A stretch of DNA of 64,000 nt from Mycolicibacter sp. MU0102 (GTDB lineage Bacteria; Actinomycetota; Actinomycetes; Mycobacteriales; Mycobacteriaceae), in contig NZ_OY726398.1 of assembly GCF_963378105.1 (NCBI RefSeq), forward strand, positions 248,001-312,000. Reading direction: 5' to 3'. The notes under the pieces are model-generated. The model did not search any database and was not told the DNA's origin. It saw only the letters and a program-made list of their open reading frames with translations. Of the stretch, positions 1 through 7,750 are shown in pieces. Positions within the stretch are counted from its first letter, which is position 1. Every line of letters starts with the position of its first letter. The translations under genes and the position numbers were made by a program.

Positions 1-1617
1 CCAGCCCGGGTTGTAGTGCCGTCCGCCTTCGACGGTGACCGCTGCGAACCGAGCCTTGAATTCCTCAAGGCGGACCAGGGCCTGCTCCAGCTCGCCGGCA
101 TTGCGGATGATGCCGACCAGGTCGTTCATCGACTGTTGCAGCTCGGAGTGCAGGGTGTAGGGGTTCTCCGGTGTGCCGCCGCCGGCTGGACCGTGGAAAG
201 GCGCCAATGCCAGCTCGGCTGCGGCCTCCAGCGCTGCCGGTGTCACCGCCGGTCGAGTGTTCAGACCCTGCACGTACTGCGCCGCGCCCAAACCGGCGCG
301 ACGGCCGAACACCAGCAGGTCCGACAGGGAGTTGCCGCCCAGCCGGTTGGAACCGTGCATCCCGCCGGAGCATTCGCCGGCGGCGAATAGTCCGGGCACC
401 GCCGCCGCGCCGGTGTCCGGGTCGACTTCGATACCGCCCATCACGTAGTGGCAGGTGGGGCCGACTTCCATTGCGTCCTTGGTGATGTCGACCTCGGCGA
501 GCTGCATGAACTGGTGGTACATCGACGGCAGCCGGCGCTTGATCTCCTCGGGAGTCAGCCGAGAGGCGATGTCAAGGAACACCCCGCCGTGCGGCGACCC
601 GCGTCCGGCCTTGACCTCGGAGTTGATGGCGCGGGCCACCTCGTCACGGGGCAGCAGGTCCGGGGTGCGGCGGGCCGAGTCGTTGTCCTTGAGCCACTGA
701 TCGGCCTCTTGCTCGGTCTCGGCGTACTGACCCTTGAACACCGGCGGGATGTACTCGAACATGAACCGGGTTCCGTCGGAGTTCTTGAGCACCCCACCGT
801 CGCCGCGGACGCCCTCGGTGACCAGAATCCCCTTCACGCTGGGCGGCCAGACCATCCCGGTCGGGTGGAACTGGACGAACTCCATGTTGATCAGCGTGGC
901 GCCGGCTCGCAGCGCCAGCGCGTGGCCGTCGCCGGTGTACTCCCAGGAGTTCGACGTCACCTTGAACGATTTGCCGATGCCGCCGGTGGCCAGCACCACT
1001 GCCGGCGCCTCGAACAGCACGAAGTTGCCGCCTTCACGCCAGTAGCCGAATGCGCCCGAAATAGCACCGGTCTCTTCGTCTTTGAGCAGTTCGGTGATCG
1101 TGCACTCGTGGAAGATCTTGATCCGGGCCTCGTAGTCGCCGAACTCCGCGAAGTCGTCCTGCTGCAGAGAGACCACTTTCTGCTGCATGGTGCGGATCAA
1201 CTCCAGGCCGGTGCGGTCACCGACGTGGGCCAACCGCGGATAGGTGTGGCCGCCGAAGTTGCGCTGGTTGATCTTTCCGTCGGGGGTGCGGTCGAACAGC
1301 GCACCGTAGGTCTCCAGTTCCCAGACCCGCTCGGGTGCTTCCCGGGCATGCAACTCGGCCATCCGCCAGTTGTTGAGGAACTTCCCGCCGCGCATGGTGT
1401 CGCGGAAGTGCACCTGCCAGTTGTCCTTGGAGTTGACGTTGCCCATCGACGCCGCGCAACCGCCCTCGGCCATCACGGTGTGTGCCTTGCCGAACAGCGA
1501 CTTACACACCACCGCAACGCTCAGGCCCTGCTCGCGGGCTTCGATGACCGCGCGCAGGCCAGCGCCCCCGGCACCGATCACGACCACGTCGTAGGAGTGC
1601 CGTTCGACTTCAACCAT
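1..1617 (-). CDS. sdhA: Succinate dehydrogenase/fumarate reductase flavoprotein subunit (partial, C-terminus off window)
   Basis: Read on the minus strand, a frame open to the left edge encodes 539 residues starting MVEVERHSYDVVVIGAGGAG. The Rossmann FAD motif GAGGAG lies near residues 15-20, and the HTVMAEGG motif follows, whose His46 is the covalent FAD attachment site in this family. HPTGM and a C-terminal GSNRLGGNSL segment are typical of SdhA/FrdA. It oxidises succinate to fumarate at the inner face of the membrane. The next gene downstream in coordinates encodes the membrane anchor and is transcribed first, so the two form an operon with a 34-bp gap. Order and sequence match Rv0248c-Rv0249c of M. 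tuberculosis (Sdh1). About 100 C-terminal residues are missing because the window ends. The iron-sulfur subunit should lie to the left. Confidence 0.95.
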   Translation of the reverse strand, partial: MVEVERHSYDVVVIGAGGAGLRAVIEAREQGLSVAVVCKSLFGKAHTVMAEGGCAASMGNVNSKDNWQVHFRDTMRGGKFLNNWRMAELHAREAPERVWELETYGALFDRTPDGKINQRNFGGHTYPRLAHVGDRTGLELIRTMQQKVVSLQQDDFAEFGDYEARIKIFHECTITELLKDEETGAISGAFGYWREGGNFVLFEAPAVVLATGGIGKSFKVTSNSWEYTGDGHALALRAGATLINMEFVQFHPTGMVWPPSVKGILVTEGVRGDGGVLKNSDGTRFMFEYIPPVFKGQYAETEQEADQWLKDNDSARRTPDLLPRDEVARAINSEVKAGRGSPHGGVFLDIASRLTPEEIKRRLPSMYHQFMQLAEVDITKDAMEVGPTCHYVMGGIEVDPDTGAAAVPGLFAAGECSGGMHGSNRLGGNSLSDLLVFGRRAGLGAAQYVQGLNTRPAVTPAALEAAAELALAPFHGPAGGGTPENPYTLHSELQQSMNDLVGIIRNAGELEQALVRLEEFKARFAAVTVEGGRHYNPGW

Positions 1618-1651
1618 GAATTCTCGCTAACCCTTCGTGTGATCGCGGCAC

Positions 1652-2476
1652 TTAGCCGACGAACCGGAAATCGGTGATGACGCCGCTGGACACCAGGGCG
1701 ATGTAGAGGTCGGTAAACGCCAGCGTGCCCAGGGTGATCCAGGCGAACTGCTGGTGACGGCCGTTGAACCAGCTGATCTTCGTCCAGAACCAGTAGCGGA
1801 CCGGGTGTTTGGAGAAGTGGTTGAGGCGACCGCCGAACACGTGCCGGCACGAGTGGCAGCCGCCGGTATAGGCCCAGAGCATCGCCACGTTGGTGAACAA
1901 CACGATGTTGCCCACGCCGAACCCGAATCCGCCAGGCCCGTCATCGGAGTGCAGCGCGGCGATCGCGTCATAGGTATTGAGCGCGGCCAGCGCGAACGCG
2001 GCATAGAAGAAGTAGCGGTGGCTGTTCTGCAGGATCAGCGGGAAGCGGGTCTCGCCGGTGTAGTGGGCGCGGGGTTCGGGAACCGCGCAGGCCGTCGGCG
2101 ACTGCCAGAAGGCTCGGTAATAGGCCTTCCGGTAGTAGTAGCAGGTGAGCCGGAAACACAGCAGGAAGGGCAATACCAATGCCCCCAAGGGAATCCACCG
2201 AGGAAATTCCGGTAGCCAGACGCCCAGGTGGCTTGAGCCGGGCACGCATGACGCGCTGATGCACGGCGAGTAGAACGGCGTCAGGTAGTGGTACTTGTCA
2301 ACCCAGTAGGCGCTGCCCCAGAACGACCGGATGGTCGCGTAGATGATGAACGCGTCCAGTCCGAGGTTCACCCGCAGCGGCGACAGCCACCAGCGGTCGT
2401 TACGCAGCGTGCGATTCGCGATCCGCGCGCGAGTCGCCGAGAAGACGCCGGGACGGTTCACGGCGGGTGCGCTCAT
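1652..2476 (-). CDS. Succinate dehydrogenase membrane anchor (Rv0249c-like, heme b binding)
   Basis: A 274-residue polytopic protein beginning MSAPAVNRPGVFSATRARIA. Several long hydrophobic stretches are visible, for example around ALVLPFLLCFRL, YFFYAAFALAAL, IVLFTNVAMLWA and ITLGTLAFTDLYIAL, giving about five membrane segments with histidines positioned for heme b. Length and content match Rv0249c, the single-chain anchor of mycobacterial Sdh1. It would tether the flavoprotein and iron-sulfur subunits and pass electrons to quinone. It lies directly upstream of sdhA on the same strand. The assignment rests on family resemblance and synteny. Confidence 0.9.
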   Translation of the reverse strand: MSAPAVNRPGVFSATRARIANRTLRNDRWWLSPLRVNLGLDAFIIYATIRSFWGSAYWVDKYHYLTPFYSPCISASCVPGSSHLGVWLPEFPRWIPLGALVLPFLLCFRLTCYYYRKAYYRAFWQSPTACAVPEPRAHYTGETRFPLILQNSHRYFFYAAFALAALNTYDAIAALHSDDGPGGFGFGVGNIVLFTNVAMLWAYTGGCHSCRHVFGGRLNHFSKHPVRYWFWTKISWFNGRHQQFAWITLGTLAFTDLYIALVSSGVITDFRFVG

Positions 2477-2545
2477 CTGGTGGGGTTCCCTTCGGCTCAG
2501 TTCGTCGGAGGGCGCCCCTTGGCCGCAAGCAGCACCCGGTGTGGG

Positions 2546-2842
2546 TCAGTACCTGCCTTGGCCGCCGACGCCTTCGTCGTCGACGTCGCGCCAGAATTCG
2601 CTGTCGTATTCGGTGTCCGGGATGGTGATCTTCTCGTGCGCCCGCTCGGCCGCCCAGCGTTCCAAGTCCAGCTCTCCGGCATCGGATTCGAGGAGTTGAA
2701 CATCGGTGAGGATGCGCTCGGCGTCCAGTTCGATGCGGCGCATTCCAGGGATGTCGCCGAAGCGCGTCTTCAGCCCCAGCACGCAACGCCGCAGGTCACC
2801 AATCAGGGTGTGCAGTTCGGCGAGTTCGGTAGTGCTCGACAC
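2546..2842 (-). CDS. Conserved small protein, Rv0250c-like
   Basis: A 98-residue acidic soluble protein with no recognised catalytic motif. I chose the GTG at 2842 because a strong Shine-Dalgarno GAGGAGG sits 7 bases before it; the upstream ATG at 2869 has none. The product is rich in leucine and charged residues (ELAELHTLIGDLRRCVLGL) and probably helical, ending in a tyrosine. Position between the Hsp20 gene and the Sdh anchor matches Rv0250c (97 residues, unknown function). It could be cotranscribed with sdh (69-bp gap). No function can be inferred. Confidence 0.8.
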   Translation of the reverse strand: MSSTTELAELHTLIGDLRRCVLGLKTRFGDIPGMRRIELDAERILTDVQLLESDAGELDLERWAAERAHEKITIPDTEYDSEFWRDVDDEGVGGQGRY

Positions 2843-2947
2843 CAGACCTCCTCGGGTGGTACGGATCACAGTACGTTCACCCGATGCTAATCACATGTGG
2901 AACCGAACGTGAGACAGATCACGTTGCGCGCAGGACGTGTTGGACGC

Positions 2948-2985
2948 CGAAAACCCCCACACACGGGCGTGTGCAGGGGTTTTCG
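2948..2985 (-). terminator. Hairpin downstream of the Hsp20 gene
   Basis: A 10-bp perfect outer stem, CGAAAACCCC pairing with GGGGTTTTCG, encloses a second CACACG/CGTGTG stem separated by a small bulge. It lies 23 bases beyond the Hsp20 stop codon and before the start of the Rv0250c-like gene, so it probably ends the Hsp20 transcript. There is no separate U-tract beyond the TTTT inside the stem, so termination efficiency is uncertain. Confidence 0.65.
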
Positions 2986-3007
2986 GGTCGGACGGTGCTT
3001 CGGCGGC

Positions 3008-3457
3008 TTACTTGGTGATGGCGATGGACTGCGGCTGGGTGCCCGCGTACACGCCGGCTACCCGGACCGTCAGTACGCCGGCGTCATACGTCGCCGTCAC
3101 GGCTTCGCCGGTGACATGGGCCGGAACCGCGAACGAGCGGCGGAACGCGCCGTAGCGCACCTCGCGCAGCGTGCGGTTGGTGCCGGCGTCGGTCTCGGCG
3201 TGCTCGTCGCGGCGTTCGCCGCGCACCACCAGGTGGCCGCCGTCGAGTTCGACCGTCACGTCCTTGTCGACGTCGATGCCCGGCAGTTCCAGCCGGACCA
3301 CCGCGTCGTCGCCGTCCTTGATGATCTCGGCGGCCGGGCGGAACCCGGTCGCGGCGGGCGCCCGCCAGTCACTGGCCGTGGCCGGACCGAAGAAGTCGCG
3401 GACCCAACGGTCGGTGTCGAAGGGGGGCTTGCGCTGCCACAGAGTCAGGGTGCTCAT
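3008..3457 (-). CDS. hsp: Hsp20/alpha-crystallin small heat shock protein (Acr2-like)
   Basis: A 149-residue small heat shock protein. The alpha-crystallin domain runs from about residue 45 (PAAEIIKDGDDAVVRLELPG) to the YDAGVLTVRVAG strand. The C-terminus has an I-x-I-type motif (IAITK) used for oligomer contacts. It is an ATP-independent holdase in the cytoplasm. It corresponds to Rv0251c (hsp/acr2), which in M. tuberculosis is heat inducible and repressed by HspR. Consistent with that, a HAIR-like box lies 63 bp upstream of its start. A hairpin terminator follows the stop codon. The start is preceded by AAGGAGAC. Confidence 0.93.
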   Translation of the reverse strand: MSTLTLWQRKPPFDTDRWVRDFFGPATASDWRAPAATGFRPAAEIIKDGDDAVVRLELPGIDVDKDVTVELDGGHLVVRGERRDEHAETDAGTNRTLREVRYGAFRRSFAVPAHVTGEAVTATYDAGVLTVRVAGVYAGTQPQSIAITK

Positions 3458-3519
3458 GGGTGTCTCCTTGTGGTGATTGCTTGCGTGCCGGTCGGGTACC
3501 GGTCCGTCACCGGATAGAA

Positions 3520-3540
3520 CTTGAGTCGATTACGCTAAAG
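3520..3540 (-). promoter_or_regulatory. HAIR-like HspR operator upstream of the Hsp20 gene
   Basis: The sequence CTTGAGT, 7 bases, GCTAAAG has one perfect HAIR half-site (CTTGAGT) and a 5/7 match to the second (ACTCAAG), with the canonical 7-base spacer. HspR control of the orthologous acr2 gene is established in M. tuberculosis. Position 63-83 bp upstream of the Hsp20 start fits a repressor site. Confidence 0.65.
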
Positions 3541-3594
3541 TTCCGTGTTCGCCGTGGGTGAACGAGCACTTCAGAATGGGCGGTCGTGAGGGGC

Positions 3595-3632
3595 CTCACA
3601 GCCGCGTGAGCAGACCGTCACACGCTTGTAAC
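3595..3632 (+). promoter_or_regulatory. GlnR-like half-site array upstream of nirB
   Basis: Half-sites CTCAC (3595), GTGAG (3606), GTCAC (3617) and GTAAC (3628) are each separated by six bases, giving an 11-bp period. The last two fit the actinobacterial GlnR pattern GTnAC-n6-GTnAC exactly. They lie 45-80 bp before the nirB start. GlnR activation of nirBD is established in M. tuberculosis. Binding here is inferred. Confidence 0.6.
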
Positions 3633-3638
3633 GTATGG

Positions 3639-3657
3639 CGATATTCCGGCAATATCG
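3639..3657 (+). promoter_or_regulatory. Perfect inverted repeat just upstream of nirB
   Basis: CGATATT, five bases, AATATCG is a perfect 7-bp inverted repeat 20 bp before the nirB start codon. It may be an operator in the 5' leader, for example for the nitrate/nitrite regulator NnaR encoded nearby, or it may form a short hairpin over the translation start region. No protein is known for it from the sequence. Confidence 0.4.
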
Positions 3658-3676
3658 GCTTCATAGCCTCGTTTTC

Positions 3677-6244
3677 ATGACCACGATCGAAACCCCGCGC
3701 GCTGTGAAAGACCTTGTCGTGGTCGGACACGGCATGGTGGGGCACCGCTTCGTGGAGGCCCTAAGAAGCCGGTCCGGCGGCGGAAACTGGCGGGTCACGG
3801 TGCTCGCCGAGGAGTCCGATCCCGCCTACGACCGCGTCGGGTTGACCTCCTACACCGACGGGTGGGACCGGTCCCGGCTGGCGCTGCCGGGCAACGATTA
3901 CGCCGACGACGAGCAGGTGCGGCTGATGCTGAGCACCCGGGTCGAGAAGGTCGACCTGGCCGACAAATCGGTGCTGGCCGTCGATGGGCAGCGGTACGGC
4001 TACGACACCCTGGTGCTGGCGACCGGATCGCGCGCCTTCGTCCCCCCGGTGCCCGGCCACGACCTGCCCGGCTGTCACGTCTACCGGACCCTGGACGATC
4101 TGGACGGGATCCGGGCCGACATCCAGTGCATGCTCGAAGCCGGTAACACCCGAGCCGGAGTGGTGATCGGCGGCGGGCTGCTGGGACTCGAGGCCGCCAA
4201 CGCGCTGCGCGCGTCGGGGATCGAACCGCACATCGTCGAGATGGCGCCGCGGCTGATGCCCCAACAGCTCGACGACGCCGGCGGTGTCCTGCTGAGCCGG
4301 ATGATCTCGGAGCTGGGCATCGCGGTGCACGTCGGCGTGGGCACCGAGTCCATCGAGCAGCAGACTCACCAGTACGGTTCGCCCACTCTGCGGGTGAACC
4401 TCTCCGACGGCGCCGCGATCGAGGCCGGACTGGTGATCTTCGCCGCGGGGGTGCGCCCGCGTGACGAACTGGCCCGTGAGGCCGGCCTGGCGATCGCCGA
4501 CCGTGGCGGTGTCTTGACCGATCTGTGCTGTCGGACGAGCGATTCCGACGTGTACGCGATCGGCGAGGTGGCCGCCATCGAGGGTGTCTGCTACGGATTG
4601 GTCGGGCCCGGATACACCAGCGCCGAGGTGGTTGCCGACCGCCTGCTCGAGGGTGTGGCCGAATTCGGCGAGGCGGATATGTCCACCAAGCTCAAGCTGC
4701 TCGGTGTCGACGTGGCCAGCTTCGGCGACGCGATGGGGGCGACCGAGAACTCACTGTCGGTCGTGATCAATGATCCGGTGAAGCGGACCTACGCCAAACT
4801 GGTGCTTTCTGACGACGCCAAGACCCTGCTCGGCGGGATCCTGGTCGGCGACGCCTCTTCTTACGGTGTGCTGCGCCCGATGGTCGGCGCCGAGCTGCCT
4901 GGCGATCCCCTGGACCTGATCGCCCCGGCAGGCTCCGGCGACAGCAAGAGCGCACTGGGGATCAGTGCGTTGCCTGGGGCGGCGCAGATCTGTTCCTGCA
5001 ACAACGTCAGCAAGGACCAGCTGTGCGACGCGATCGCCGGCGGCTGCCACGACGTGCAGAGCCTGAAGGACTGCACCAAGGCGGGTACCTCGTGTGGGTC
5101 CTGCATTCCGTTGCTCAAGGAGTTGCTGGTCGCCGAGGGTGTCGAGCAGTCCAAGGCGCTGTGCGAACACTTCGCCCAGTCACGCGCGGAGCTGTTCGAG
5201 ATCGTCCAGGTCACCGGAATCCGTACCTTCTCCGAACTGCTGGAGCGCTTCGGCACCGGCCACGGCTGTGACATCTGCAAGCCCACCGTCGCCTCCATCC
5301 TGGCGTCCACCGGCTCCGACCACATCCTGTCCGGCGAGCAGGCGGCTCTGCAGGACACCAACGACCACTTCCTGGCCAACATTCAGCGCAACGGCAGTTA
5401 CTCAGTGGTTCCGCGGGTGCCAGGCGGCGAGATCAAGCCCGAGCACCTGATCCTGATCGGCCAGATCGCCCAGGAATTCGGCCTCTACACCAAGATCACC
5501 GGCGGTCAGCGCATCGATATGTTCGGTGCACGCGTGGATCAGCTGCCCGCGATCTGGCGCAAGCTGGTGGACGCCGGCATGGAATCCGGTCAGGCATACG
5601 GCAAGTCGTTGCGGACGGTGAAGAGCTGCGTGGGCAGCGACTGGTGCCGATACGGGCAGCAGGACTCCGTCAAGATGGCCATCGATTTGGAGCTGCGCTA
5701 CCGAGGGCTGCGCGCGCCGCACAAGATCAAGATGGGCGTCTCGGGCTGCGCGCGCGAGTGTGCCGAGGCGCGCGCCAAAGACGTCGGTGTGATCGCAACC
5801 GAGATCGGTTGGAATCTCTACGTCGGCGGCAACGGCGGTATGTCTCCCAAGCACGCCCAGCTGCTCGCCAGTGACCTCGACACCGAGACCGTGTTCCGCT
5901 ACGTCGACCGGTTCCTGATGTTCTACATCCGCACTGCCGATCGGTTACAGCGCACCGCGCCGTGGATCGACGCGATGGAAGGCGGACTCGACCATGTCCG
6001 CGAGGTCGTCTGCGACGACTCCCTCGGGCTGGCAGAGGAATTCGAGGCGGAGATGGCCCGCCACGTCGACAACTACACCGACGAGTGGAAGGGCGTCCTC
6101 GACGACCCGGAGAAGTTGTCGCGCTTCGTCTCGTTCGTCAACGCCCCCGACGCCGAAGACCCCACCGTCGCGTTCACCGTGCGCGACGGCCGCAAGATCC
6201 CGTTACCCGTCCCGGTCGTGCGCTCATCTAAGGAGGAATCATGA
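3677..6244 (+). CDS. nirB: NADH-dependent assimilatory nitrite reductase large subunit
   Basis: An 855-residue protein. The ATG at 3677 (MTTIETPRAVKDLVVVGHG) was chosen over an in-frame ATG 42 bases upstream because it aligns with known NirB N-termini. Domains: an NAD(P)H/FAD pyridine-nucleotide reductase (1-320, VVGHGMVGH and VIGGGLLGLEAAN), a BFD-like [2Fe-2S] domain around 430-480 with CSCNN and SCGSC cysteine pairs, and the sulfite/nitrite reductase half with siroheme and [4Fe-4S] ligands CVGSDWC and GCAREC near 650-690. It reduces nitrite to ammonium in the cytoplasm. It overlaps nirD by 4 bp (ATGA), with AAGGAGG just before the overlap. A GlnR-like array lies upstream. Confidence 0.97.
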   Translation: MTTIETPRAVKDLVVVGHGMVGHRFVEALRSRSGGGNWRVTVLAEESDPAYDRVGLTSYTDGWDRSRLALPGNDYADDEQVRLMLSTRVEKVDLADKSVLAVDGQRYGYDTLVLATGSRAFVPPVPGHDLPGCHVYRTLDDLDGIRADIQCMLEAGNTRAGVVIGGGLLGLEAANALRASGIEPHIVEMAPRLMPQQLDDAGGVLLSRMISELGIAVHVGVGTESIEQQTHQYGSPTLRVNLSDGAAIEAGLVIFAAGVRPRDELAREAGLAIADRGGVLTDLCCRTSDSDVYAIGEVAAIEGVCYGLVGPGYTSAEVVADRLLEGVAEFGEADMSTKLKLLGVDVASFGDAMGATENSLSVVINDPVKRTYAKLVLSDDAKTLLGGILVGDASSYGVLRPMVGAELPGDPLDLIAPAGSGDSKSALGISALPGAAQICSCNNVSKDQLCDAIAGGCHDVQSLKDCTKAGTSCGSCIPLLKELLVAEGVEQSKALCEHFAQSRAELFEIVQVTGIRTFSELLERFGTGHGCDICKPTVASILASTGSDHILSGEQAALQDTNDHFLANIQRNGSYSVVPRVPGGEIKPEHLILIGQIAQEFGLYTKITGGQRIDMFGARVDQLPAIWRKLVDAGMESGQAYGKSLRTVKSCVGSDWCRYGQQDSVKMAIDLELRYRGLRAPHKIKMGVSGCARECAEARAKDVGVIATEIGWNLYVGGNGGMSPKHAQLLASDLDTETVFRYVDRFLMFYIRTADRLQRTAPWIDAMEGGLDHVREVVCDDSLGLAEEFEAEMARHVDNYTDEWKGVLDDPEKLSRFVSFVNAPDAEDPTVAFTVRDGRKIPLPVPVVRSSKEES

Positions 6245-6609
6245 GCACCAGCAACATCGCCACTTGGACCACCGCCTGCCGCTACGACAGTCTGATTCCA
6301 GGACTCGGCGTCGGCGTCTTGCTCGCGAACGGTAAGCAGGCGGCCCTGTTCCGGCTTGACGACGGCTCGGTCCGCGCGGTCTGCAACATCGACCCGTTCT
6401 TCCGTGCAGCGGTGATGTCTCGCGGAATCGTCGGTGACCGCGGGGGCCGGCTTTCGGTCATCTCCCCGCTCAAGAAGCAGGCGTTCGCCTTCGACGACGG
6501 CAGCTGCCTGGATGACCCGAGCGTGTCGGTGCGGGTGTACCCCACTCGGATCAGCGAGGACGGCTATGTACAGGTCGGGGAGCCCGTCGCGGAAAGGGCC
6601 GTCGCCTAG
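6241..6609 (+). CDS. nirD: Nitrite reductase small subunit (Rieske-like fold)
   Basis: A 122-residue subunit translated from an ATG overlapping the nirB stop codon, with a near-perfect AAGGAGG Shine-Dalgarno. It has the NirD type of Rieske fold. Like other NirD proteins it has one cysteine (AVCNID) but lacks the CxH/CxxH ligands for an iron-sulfur cluster, so it is probably structural or regulatory. It partners NirB in the cytoplasm. It ends 6 bp from the stop of the convergent regulator gene. Confidence 0.95.
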   Translation: MSTSNIATWTTACRYDSLIPGLGVGVLLANGKQAALFRLDDGSVRAVCNIDPFFRAAVMSRGIVGDRGGRLSVISPLKKQAFAFDDGSCLDDPSVSVRVYPTRISEDGYVQVGEPVAERAVA

Positions 6610-6615
6610 TCGGGC

Positions 6616-7749
6616 CTAGCCCGCTTCCTGATCTACCTGGTCCACGGCCAGGCGGTACCCCCGCTTGACAACCGTGGCGACAATATTCTTGTCGCCCAGT
6701 GTGGTTCGCAGTCGCAGTACGGCGGTTTCCACCGCGTGAGTGCTGGCGCCGTTGCCGGGCAACGCTTCGAGCAGCGTCTGGCGCGATACGACTCGGCCGG
6801 GCTGGTGGGCCAGCGCCCGCAGCGTGGCCATGCTCGAGGGCGACATCGGCTTGGCCACCCCGTCGATTATCACGCAACTGCCGCGCAGTTCGATTCGATG
6901 GCCGGCGGCCTGAACGGTGTGGGTGCGCAGCCGCGGCAGCTCGTCGATGATGTGGCGAGCCAACGCCCCCAAGCGCATTCGTCGCGGCGACGAGGTAGGA
7001 ACGTTCAGCAGCGCCAACGGCCGCGCAGTCAACGGTCCGACGCACATCGCGTGTACGTCGGACCGCAGAGCCAGAAGCAGCGCGTCGGAGATACCGAGAT
7101 CGGCCGCGCGAGCGAGTGTCGCCATCACGGCGGCAGCCGAGGTGAAGCTGACCGCGTCGAACTGTCGCTGGGCGATCTGCGAGGTGAGCTGGTCGAATTC
7201 CCCGCCGGGGTGGGCCGGCCGCCACCGGTAGACGGGGATGGAAAGCACTTCGGCTCCCGCTCTGCGAAATTGATCGAGCAGCTCGGGGGCGGGATCCCAG
7301 TCGCCGGTGGTGCCGTGTAGCTGTACTGCCATACGAGCGCCGGCAATATCGGACTTCAGGTAATCGACCATCGCCTCTGACGACTCGGATTCGGGCGACC
7401 ACTCCTCGGACAGGCCCACGGTGCGCAACGCGCCGACTGCCTTCGGTCCCCGGGCCACGATGCGGGCGGTGGTCAGGGCTGCGATCAGCCGGTCGGCGAT
7501 GCCCCACCCTTCGGCCGCAGCGATCCAGCCGCGAAAGCCCATGGCGGTCGTCACAACCAGGACATCTGGTGGTGTCTCGATCAATGATTCGGTACGCCCG
7601 CGCAGAACGACGTCGTCGGTCAAGTCGATCATGGCGATAGCTGGGGCTGCGCAGACCGAGGCGCCGTGGCGCCGCAGCAGGGTGCAGAGCTCGTCAGCGC
7701 GGCGCGCTGACGTCACCGCGACCCGATAACCGCTCAGCGAAGTGGACAC
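6616..7749 (-). CDS. nnaR: NnaR-type nitrate/nitrite regulator: HemD-like domain plus winged helix
   Basis: A 377-residue two-domain regulator. Residues 1-250 resemble uroporphyrinogen-III synthase (HemD); residues from about 275 form an OmpR-type winged helix (SPSSMATLRALAHQPGRVVS, then ETAVLRLRTTLGD and VKRGYRLAVD). It is the homologue of Rv0260c and of M. smegmatis NnaR, which activates nitrate and nitrite assimilation genes. It follows narK with a 1-bp gap, so both are cotranscribed, and it converges on nirBD, a likely target. Whether the HemD part senses a tetrapyrrole is open. A truncated paralogue lies at 10057-10365. Confidence 0.92.
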   Translation of the reverse strand: MSTSLSGYRVAVTSARRADELCTLLRRHGASVCAAPAIAMIDLTDDVVLRGRTESLIETPPDVLVVTTAMGFRGWIAAAEGWGIADRLIAALTTARIVARGPKAVGALRTVGLSEEWSPESESSEAMVDYLKSDIAGARMAVQLHGTTGDWDPAPELLDQFRRAGAEVLSIPVYRWRPAHPGGEFDQLTSQIAQRQFDAVSFTSAAAVMATLARAADLGISDALLLALRSDVHAMCVGPLTARPLALLNVPTSSPRRMRLGALARHIIDELPRLRTHTVQAAGHRIELRGSCVIIDGVAKPMSPSSMATLRALAHQPGRVVSRQTLLEALPGNGASTHAVETAVLRLRTTLGDKNIVATVVKRGYRLAVDQVDQEAG

Positions 7750-7750
7750 C

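Noticed and set aside
448..1677. 409-codon plus-strand open frame
   Set aside because: Antisense shadow of sdhA; a long stop-free frame caused by high GC, with no recognisable protein.
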